From positions 201,229 to 265,228 of the forward strand of contig NZ_KQ948025.1 of assembly GCF_001513965.1 (NCBI RefSeq): a DNA stretch of 64,000 bases, in the 5' to 3' direction. This document shows positions 56,799-64,000 of this stretch, one piece after another. Numbering within the stretch: position 1 is the first letter of the stretch; every line of letters starts with the position of its first letter. A program made the position numbers and the translations under genes. The stretch is from Streptomyces cellostaticus (GTDB lineage: Bacteria > Actinomycetota > Actinomycetes > Streptomycetales > Streptomycetaceae). Below the pieces are notes generated by a model that searched no databases, had not been told where the DNA came from, and worked only from the letters and a program-made list of their open reading frames with translations.

Positions 56799-58883
56799 TC
56801 AGCCCACCTCGCCGAGCACGTCGAGCACGGCTCGCTCGTCCGCCGCGGACAGCAGCCGCTCCCGGAAGCCGGGGTCCATCAGCTTGCGGGACAGCAGCGC
56901 GAGGATCCGCAGATGCTCGTCGCCCGCGGCCGCCTCCGGTACGGCGATCATGAAGACCAGCCGGGCCTTCGTACCGTCCAGCGAACCCCACTCGACGCCC
57001 CGAGCCGACCGCCCGAAACCCACGACCGGCGCGGTCACGGCATCCGTCTTCGCATGCGGGACCGCGATCTCCTCGCCGAGTCCGGTCGTCCCCTGCTCCT
57101 CGCGCCGCAGCGCGACCGCCACCAGCTCCTCGACGTCGGCGACCCGGCCACTGCGGCTCAGCAGCTCCGCCATCTCCCGGATCGCGGCCTCCTTGCCGTC
57201 CGCGGCGAGGGCGGTCTTGACGGTCCGCTCCGTGAGGTGCCCGGAGAGGACTTCGGACACCTCGCCGCAGGCCTCCGCAGTACCGACCGCCCGTCCGGCG
57301 GCCGCCCCGTGGGCCACCGCGACCGACGCAGCAGCCGCGACCACCACGGGCTCCCGCCCGGCCTGCCCCGGAACGACGGCACCGGCCCCGGCCGGCACGG
57401 GCTCGGCCCCGTCGGCCGACTCGGGACGCCTCCTGCGCTCGGCCACGTCCGCCAGCGTCACCGTCGTCAGCGCCGTCACCACCGTGCCGATCGCCACGGC
57501 CACGAAGAACATCGGCACGCCGCTCACCGCGCCCAGCGCCGCCACGATCGGCCCGCCGTGCGGCACCGCGTCCTTCACCCCGGCCGGGCCCGCGATCGCA
57601 CCGGCCACCGCGCCGCCCAGCATGTTGGCCGGAATCACCTGCGCGGGCCGTGCCGCGGCGAACGGGATCGCGCCTTCGGAGATACCGAAGCAGCCCATGA
57701 ACAGCGCCGCGAGCCCCGTCTCCCGCTCCTGCTCGGTGTACAGCCGCCTGCGGACCAGGGTGGCCAGGCCCTGTCCCAGCGGCATCACCGGAATGGCGGC
57801 CGCGCACATGCCCATGACCGTCTGGTTGCCGCTCGCGATCAGCCCTGCGCCGAACAGGAACGCCGTCTTGTTGACCGGCCCGCCCATGTCGAACGCGATC
57901 ATCAGCCCCAGGATCGCGCCCAGCAGTACCGCGCTGGTGCCCGTCATCCCGCCGAGCCAGCTGGTCAGGTGCTCGAACACCCAGGAGATCGGCTTGCCGA
58001 TGACGTAGATGAAAAACAGCCCGAGCGCCGTCGTCGCCACGACCGGGATGACGATGATCGGCATGACCGGCTGCACGAACCTCGGTACCCGGACCTTCTT
58101 GATCCACAGCACCAGATAGCCGGCGAGGAACCCGGTCACGATCGCCCCGATGAAGCCCGCGCCTGCCTGGGAGTCGTACAGCGCCCCCGTGTTGGCGATC
58201 CAGCCGCCGATCATGCCCGGTACCAGCGCGGGCCGGTCGGCTATGGCGTAGGCGATGTATCCGGACAGGATCGGGATCATCAGCTGGAAGCCGATCCCGC
58301 CGATCGCGTTCACGTGCGCCCAGAAGGTGCCCTCCGGGATCGCATAGCCCTTGGCCGTCGCGTGGCCGCCGAGCGCCAGCGAGACCGCGATCAGCAGGCC
58401 GCCGACGACCACGAACGGGATCATGTACGAGACACCGTTCATCAGCGCCTTGTAGACCGTGCCCCGCTCCTTGCCGCCACCGGTCGAGGCCGTCGGCCCT
58501 GCGGCAGCCCCGTCAGGCGTGTGCACGGGAGCCGAGCGCACCTGCTCGAGCAGCCGCTCCGGGTGGTGAATGCCCTCGGCGACCCCGACCGTCAGCACGC
58601 GCTTGCCCGCGAAACGGCTCAGGTCGACGTCCTTGTCCGCGGCGACGATGATCCCGTCCGCGCTTCTGACATCGTTGTCATCGAGGACGTTCTCGGCCCC
58701 GATGGATCCCTGCGTCTCCACCTTCATCTCGATGCCAAGGCTCGCGGCGGCCTGCCCGAGCTTCTCCGCCGCCATGTAGGTGTGCGCGATGCCGGTCGGG
58801 CACGCGGTCACCGCGAGCAGCTTGAGCCGCTGCCGCTGGTCACCACCGCTGCCCGTGAGGGGAGGGCCGGCCGGATTGGTCAC
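56799..58883 (-). CDS. fruA: Fructose PTS enzyme II, fused IIB-IIC-IIA
   Basis: 694 residues from a GTG with AGGAG upstream. The IIB domain has phospho-cysteine C28 (LKLLAVTACPTGIAHTYMAA). The IIC membrane domain (about 140-470) has GVSYMIPFVVVGGLLIA and the GGPVNKTAFLF substrate loop. A variable Ala/Val-rich linker leads to the IIA domain with phospho-histidine H610 (GLGEEIAVPHAKTDAV). It imports and phosphorylates fructose. The B-C-A order is actinobacterial FruA. No fruK or fruR lies beside it, which is unusual. Confidence 0.93.
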   Translation of the reverse strand: MTNPAGPPLTGSGGDQRQRLKLLAVTACPTGIAHTYMAAEKLGQAAASLGIEMKVETQGSIGAENVLDDNDVRSADGIIVAADKDVDLSRFAGKRVLTVGVAEGIHHPERLLEQVRSAPVHTPDGAAAGPTASTGGGKERGTVYKALMNGVSYMIPFVVVGGLLIAVSLALGGHATAKGYAIPEGTFWAHVNAIGGIGFQLMIPILSGYIAYAIADRPALVPGMIGGWIANTGALYDSQAGAGFIGAIVTGFLAGYLVLWIKKVRVPRFVQPVMPIIVIPVVATTALGLFFIYVIGKPISWVFEHLTSWLGGMTGTSAVLLGAILGLMIAFDMGGPVNKTAFLFGAGLIASGNQTVMGMCAAAIPVMPLGQGLATLVRRRLYTEQERETGLAALFMGCFGISEGAIPFAAARPAQVIPANMLGGAVAGAIAGPAGVKDAVPHGGPIVAALGAVSGVPMFFVAVAIGTVVTALTTVTLADVAERRRRPESADGAEPVPAGAGAVVPGQAGREPVVVAAAASVAVAHGAAAGRAVGTAEACGEVSEVLSGHLTERTVKTALAADGKEAAIREMAELLSRSGRVADVEELVAVALRREEQGTTGLGEEIAVPHAKTDAVTAPVVGFGRSARGVEWGSLDGTKARLVFMIAVPEAAAGDEHLRILALLSRKLMDPGFRERLLSAADERAVLDVLGEVG

Positions 58884-59341
58884 GTCGATCTCCTAACGCC
58901 TTCGTCACACGAGGCGCCGTCCCGGACACCCCGCGAGATCGATCGGAACTCCCGATCTCCCTGCATCCTGCAACACCCCGCCCCTCGGTCATAGATGCGA
59001 AAGTTCCAGTTCACCCAGGTCTGTTGGCTCCTGCCCCACGCTTTCCGGCCAGCCGCCCGCCCCTTCGACACCCCGCGCCCGCCCCCCTCGAACGGCGCGA
59101 ACCGTCCGGAGGCGGACTGGGGTCGGCCGGGCCCTGCGGTGTAGCTTGGGACAGAGCCAGACGTCGCTGCTGATGGCGGTCGGGCGGTCCCGGCGCGGAC
59201 CGGCCGAGGGAGAGAGGGCCTCCGACGGACTGCGCTGTGCGTACGCGGGCATGCCTGTGTCCTTTTCTCGGGCACCCCTGTGTCCGCCGCCGCGCAGACC
59301 AGCCGTAACCACCTCGACCCAATCCCGAGGAGCAGCTCGCA
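58884..59341. promoter_or_regulatory. Divergent region between fruA and ahcY
   Basis: 458 bases without a supported gene. TAGCTT at about 59143-59148 could be a -10 for ahcY, giving a leader of nearly 200 bases. The ahcY Shine-Dalgarno (GAGGAG) lies at about 59327. The leader is long enough for RNA control, but I found no match to the SAH riboswitch consensus. Confidence 0.5.
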
Positions 59342-60799
<1,458 letters not shown>

Positions 60800-60816
60800 G
60801 TCCGCAGCCCCGCCCA

Positions 60817-60852
60817 CCGGGGAGCGCGCCGGTGCACTGCCGCGCTCCCCGG
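60817..60852 (+). terminator. First of two tandem hairpins after ahcY
   Basis: A perfect 12-bp stem (CCGGGGAGCGCG, 60817-60828 with 60841-60852). Confidence 0.85.
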
Positions 60853-60875
60853 CAGCAGGTCCGCAGATCCTCCGA

Positions 60876-60910
60876 GGCAGGCCCCCGCACCCCCGTGCCG
60901 GGGGCCTGCC
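60876..60910 (+). terminator. Second of two tandem hairpins after ahcY
   Basis: A perfect 12-bp stem (GGCAGGCCCCCG, 60876-60887 with 60899-60910). Together with the hairpin at 60817 it isolates ahcY from the next same-strand gene. Confidence 0.85.
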
Positions 60911-60955
60911 CCTTTGGCCTCTGGCCGGACCAGCCCGTCAAGACCCAGGACCCCC

Positions 60956-61570
60956 ATGCCCCGCGGCCGTTATTCGCTCCATGATCCGCACGATCACACC
61001 CCCCTCGCACAAGAGCACTTCCAGTGCGCCCCCGGCCCGTCCGGCTGGCGCTACGTCTCCCAGCTGACCACCCCCGCGGGCGACCACCGCGGCTCGGTCG
61101 ACCTGGCCCTGGACGACCTCGGCCGCCCCATCCGCCTTGAACTCCACGCGGGAGGCTGGCAGGTGCGCGGCGCCGCCCTCGACGGCGTCACCTGGGTCCG
61201 CACCGACCCCACCGGCGTTCATGCCACCGAAGGCAATGTGCGCGCCCACGCCTTCACCGGCACGTCCCCCGCATTCCTGGTCGCCACCGTCCGTCTCCTG
61301 CGCCTCACCCCCTCCTCTTCCGCGACCCGTGTACGCCTCGTGGCCTTCACGGACCCGGTCCTCGCCCCACGCACTGTGGACCAGTCCTGGGCCTTGATGA
61401 ACAGCGAAGCACACGCCACTGACAACGGCCCTCTGCTCGTGGACGAATACCAGGTCACAGCCCTGGACACGGGCGAGCAGCACACCGTCCACATCGCCGG
61501 CGACGTGGTCCTGGCCGCGCCCGGAATCGAGCTGGAGGACCTTCAGTCACCGCCGTCGAGATTCGACTGA
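60956..61570 (+). CDS. Conserved hypothetical protein (204 residues)
   Basis: From the ATG at 60956; no strong Shine-Dalgarno is seen. The sequence looks beta-rich: WRYVSQLTTPAGDHRGSVDL, LDDLGRPIRLELHAGGWQVR, WVRTDPTGVHATEGNVRAHA, FLVATVRLLRLTP, then DNGPLLVDEYQVTALDTGEQ. There is no signal peptide, membrane segment or known motif. It is conserved next to ahcY in Streptomyces as far as I remember. The lack of Cys and the beta content suggest a cytosolic beta-sandwich or barrel. The function is unknown. Confidence 0.8.
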   Translation: MPRGRYSLHDPHDHTPLAQEHFQCAPGPSGWRYVSQLTTPAGDHRGSVDLALDDLGRPIRLELHAGGWQVRGAALDGVTWVRTDPTGVHATEGNVRAHAFTGTSPAFLVATVRLLRLTPSSSATRVRLVAFTDPVLAPRTVDQSWALMNSEAHATDNGPLLVDEYQVTALDTGEQHTVHIAGDVVLAAPGIELEDLQSPPSRFD

Positions 61571-61604
61571 TTCCGACAGAGGTGAGGCACCAGCGGGACG
61601 GGGT

Positions 61605-62621
61605 CTACGCCGGCGGCGCGAATCCGGTGGACCCGCCACCGGATCCGGGACCGGAACCGGTGGTGGGACGGTGGGACGGCGCCTCGCCCGTCTGTGGCGG
61701 CGCGGTCTGCGCCACCGGAGCCGGAGCCTGCGGTGAGCCCGGGTCCTGGTACTGGTACTGGTACTGGTGCTGGACCTGGGCTGGCGACTGCACGGGTTCA
61801 GCAGAGTTCTGGGGCCAGACCGGAGCCTGGGGCTGATAGCCGAGAGGTGTGGCCTCCGGCGCATCCACCCCCGTGCCCCCGAAGGCCTGCCGGGCATCGC
61901 GAGCCTGCCGTTCGTGAACCACGGCCGCCAGGAAAGCGGCCGGGTGCACGCCCTGCGGCGCCGGAGTCCCCGTACGAGCCGTGAGGTCGGCGGCGAGTCG
62001 CTGCGTCATGTCCCAGGAAACCTGGGGATCAAGCTGCTGCATCCGCGTCAGGTACTGCCGGACGGCAAGCCACAGCCCGTCCGGTACGGCCGACAGATCC
62101 AGGTCGGCGAAGCGTCCCGCGAGCCACGGCGGCGGAGGGGGAACGAAGGCGGCCTGCCCGACGGGAATCCGCTCACGCACGACGAGGGTGCCGGCGAAGA
62201 CGTCCCCGAGCCGTCGCCCCCGTCCCGACACCAGGGAGGCGATGCAAGCCACCACCCCGAACGTCATCAGGATCTCGACCACACCGATCGCACCCCGCAC
62301 CAGGGCGTGCCGGAACCGGATGGGCCCGCCGTCGTCCCGCACGACTCGCAGCCCGAACGCCAGCTTCCCCAGCGAGCGCCCGTGGCTGAGTGTCTCCACG
62401 GCGATCGGCCCGCCGACGAGCACCAACAGAAAGGTGGCGATCGACAGGGCGACCTGCGCGGCCTCGTCCAAGGACGAGGTCGCCGCCGCCAGCGTGACGC
62501 TCACGCCGATGTACACGACCATGGCCACGATCAGGTCGAGCAGGACCGCCAACGCCCTGCTCGGCAGCTTGGCGGGCCGCAGTTCGAGCGCCACCGCCTC
62601 GCCGGTCACCAGCTCACTCAC
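61605..62621 (-). CDS. RDD family membrane protein
   Basis: 338 residues from the GTG at 62621 with AAGGA upstream. The RDD domain (about 15-155) has three helices: LPSRALAVLLDLIVAMVVYI (Arg-Asp positions), FLLVLVGGPIAVETLSHGRS (with the family's GRSLGKLAFGLRVV) and GAIGVVEILMTFGVVACIA, then GRGRRLGDVFAGTLVVRE. The C-terminal half is cytoplasmic, with HQYQYQYQ and a Pro/Gly-rich tail. It is divergent from the SpoIIM gene, an arrangement common in actinobacteria. The role is unknown; ion exchange has been proposed for some RDD proteins. Confidence 0.88.
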   Translation of the reverse strand: MSELVTGEAVALELRPAKLPSRALAVLLDLIVAMVVYIGVSVTLAAATSSLDEAAQVALSIATFLLVLVGGPIAVETLSHGRSLGKLAFGLRVVRDDGGPIRFRHALVRGAIGVVEILMTFGVVACIASLVSGRGRRLGDVFAGTLVVRERIPVGQAAFVPPPPPWLAGRFADLDLSAVPDGLWLAVRQYLTRMQQLDPQVSWDMTQRLAADLTARTGTPAPQGVHPAAFLAAVVHERQARDARQAFGGTGVDAPEATPLGYQPQAPVWPQNSAEPVQSPAQVQHQYQYQYQDPGSPQAPAPVAQTAPPQTGEAPSHRPTTGSGPGSGGGSTGFAPPA

Positions 62622-62763
62622 GCTCGCCGTCCTTCCCTGGTCTGCCCCGAGAACCGCAAGTCTGCCAAGCTGAGGGCGCGTCGCGCCGCAGTACGACAAG
62701 CTGACAGCATCACGAGCATCCACGACGAGCAGTGGACGACCAGCCGAGGAGCAGGCAGACCCG

Positions 62764-63771
62764 ATGGACCTGGACGTCTTCGTCGCCGCACACCGAGCAG
62801 AATGGGACCGCCTCGACACCCTGCTCCGCCGCCAGCGACGACTCAACGGCGCCGAGGCAGACGAACTCGTCGCGCTCTACCAGCGCACTGCCACCCACCT
62901 CTCGCTCATCCAGTCCAGCGCCCCCGACCCGCAGCTGACCGGCAGGCTCAGCCAGCTGGTGGCACGCGCGCGTAGTGCCGTCATCGGTTCCCGCCGGGCC
63001 TCATGGCGCGACGTCACTCGGTTCCTGGGACAGGGCTTCCCCGCCGCGGTCTACCGCGCGCGCCACTGGTGGGTGCCCACAGCGCTCATATCCACCGCCA
63101 TCGCGATCCTCCTGGGCTGGTGGATCGGCACCCACCCGGAGGTGCAGTCGACCATCGCGGCGCCCAGCCAGTTGCGCGAGCTGACCCGCCCCGGCGGCGA
63201 GTACGAGACCTACTACTCGAGCCACCCCGCGGCCTCCTTCGCCGCCCAGGTGTGGACGAACAACGCGCAGGCCGCCGCCATGTGCCTGGTCCTGGGCATC
63301 TTCCTGGGCCTGCCCGTCCTCTGGATCCTCTTGGAGAACATGCTCAACCTGGGCGTCGGCTTCGGCCTGATGTCCTCCGCCGGCCGTCTGGACACCTTCC
63401 TCGGCCTGGTCCTCCCGCACGGTCTGCTCGAACTGACGGCGGTCTTCGTCGCCGCCGGCACCGGCCTCCGACTCGGCTGGACGCTCATAGACCCCGGTCC
63501 CCGCAGCCGCCGCGTCGCCCTCGCCGAAGAAGGCCGGGCCGCCGTGGGCATGGCGATCGGCCTTGCCCTGGTCCTGTTCGTCTCGGGCGCCATCGAAGGC
63601 TTCGTCACCCCGTCCGGCCTGCCCACCTGGGCCCGGATCGGCATCGGGGTCGCGGCCGAGCTGGCATTCCTGGCTTACGTCTACGTCCTCGGCGGCCGCG
63701 CAGTACGCGTAGGCGAGACGGGTGACCTCGAAGCGGCCGAACGCAGCGCGACCGTTCCCACGGCCGCCTGA
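62764..63771 (+). CDS. Stage II sporulation protein M family membrane protein
   Basis: 335 residues. An N-terminal helical cytoplasmic part (MDLDVFVAAHRAEWDRLDTL) is followed by SpoIIM/DUF95-type membrane helices: WWVPTALISTAIAILLGWWI, AQAAAMCLVLGIFLGLPVLW, GRLDTFLGLVLPHGLLELTA (conserved PHG-x-x-E/ELTA), AVGMAIGLALVLFVSGAIEG and a last helix. In firmicutes SpoIIM belongs to the engulfment machine; in actinobacteria the role is unclear. Divergent from the RDD gene. Confidence 0.88.
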   Translation: MDLDVFVAAHRAEWDRLDTLLRRQRRLNGAEADELVALYQRTATHLSLIQSSAPDPQLTGRLSQLVARARSAVIGSRRASWRDVTRFLGQGFPAAVYRARHWWVPTALISTAIAILLGWWIGTHPEVQSTIAAPSQLRELTRPGGEYETYYSSHPAASFAAQVWTNNAQAAAMCLVLGIFLGLPVLWILLENMLNLGVGFGLMSSAGRLDTFLGLVLPHGLLELTAVFVAAGTGLRLGWTLIDPGPRSRRVALAEEGRAAVGMAIGLALVLFVSGAIEGFVTPSGLPTWARIGIGVAAELAFLAYVYVLGGRAVRVGETGDLEAAERSATVPTAA

Positions 63772-63824
63772 TGTGCGTCCGGTGCCTGTGAGCTGCTAAT
63801 CTCCTCTTCGCCCCGCAAGACCCG

Positions 63825-64000
63825 TTGACACGGGAGGAGTGGGGAGGTAGATTCAATGAGTTGCCTAGAACTGGACAGGTTCGGGGCTGATCGCTAGAAT
63901 CAACCTTGCTTCCCGAGAAGTCGCGCATGCGATTCGGAGGAGCACCCCCCGATTACTCAGAAATGAGCGGCCGGTCAGACCGGTCAAAGACTTCTGATAA
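63825..64000 (+). promoter_or_regulatory. Tandem promoters, probably of an rRNA operon beyond the window
   Basis: Two near-consensus promoters lie in tandem: TTGACA (63825-63830) and TAGATT (63848-63853) with 17-bp spacing, and TGGACA (63872-63877) and TAGAAT (63895-63900), also 17 bp. The last bases, CAAAGACTTCTGATAA, resemble the leader before Streptomyces 16S genes, from memory. No protein gene is supported after 63771. Confidence 0.7.

Noticed and set aside
58884..59341. SAH riboswitch upstream of ahcY
   Set aside because: The GAGGAGC near the start is just the ribosome site; the other conserved parts of the riboswitch were not found.

Overview
The window is high-GC actinobacterial chromosome, almost certainly Streptomyces. 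It carries an 87-residue WhiB, dense GTG starts, many GTGA/ATGA start-stop overlaps, leaderless promoters, class-E-type sortase signals (LPQTG, LAETG), LCP ligases, F420 genes (fbiA/fbiB) and a gene order (purK-purE ... ugd ... LCP ... whiB ... manB ... manA ... ahcY) that matches, from memory, the whiB region of S. coelicolor. The last 200 bases look like the promoter region of an rRNA operon whose 16S gene lies just outside.

Layout: 1-3792 holds a co-oriented set of secreted or cell-wall proteins: two related sortase-anchored proteins flanking two membrane-anchored Ig-like proteins, with a tandem duplication between them. Then come a POT peptide transporter (3950-5455), a leaderless two-component system, GtrA, purK-purE-dipeptidase, and an Old Yellow Enzyme gene divergent from its MerR regulator. 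Next are a VOC gene with a decayed sister copy, divergent from a CGNR regulator, then UDP-glucose dehydrogenase and an acyl-CoA dehydrogenase.

An integrated element of 6,172 bp (about 16.87-23.07 kb) sits in the 3' end of the acyl-CoA dehydrogenase. It keeps the host protein intact by supplying the last codons with synonymous changes. The integrase is a C-terminal remnant, so the element looks fixed. Its cargo is a minus-strand set (125-aa protein, two small Cys-bearing proteins, a radical SAM enzyme with a seven-fold CxP tail, a kinase-fold phosphotransferase), an XRE/TPR regulator with a GNAT acetyltransferase, and a 63-aa/DUF6879 pair. This is the least ordinary part of the window.

From 23.1 to 43 kb: a small secreted protein, a GNAT enzyme, a four-helix copper-binding protein, five LCP-family ligases in one array (with a thioesterase and a GT2 glycosyltransferase between them), a TIGR03089 protein, a PGRP-type amidase, a sugar-nucleotide transferase, an AlkA-like glycosylase, fbiB/fbiA, a cysteine-dioxygenase-like protein and whiB. 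From 43.8 to 63.8 kb: a giant GT2 membrane protein coupled to a DUF5719 protein, a degenerate zincin, DUF3499, manB-Trm112-SIS-manA (mannose/GDP-mannose supply), a CDF transporter, a signal-peptidase-like protein without the usual lysine, a fused fructose PTS enzyme, ahcY, and an RDD/SpoIIM divergent pair.

Functional themes are cell envelope assembly (sortase substrates, LCP ligases, glycosyltransferases, mannose metabolism, UDP-glucuronate) and development (whiB). Many convergent gene pairs are separated by perfect hairpins or by dispersed repeats that act like two-way terminators.
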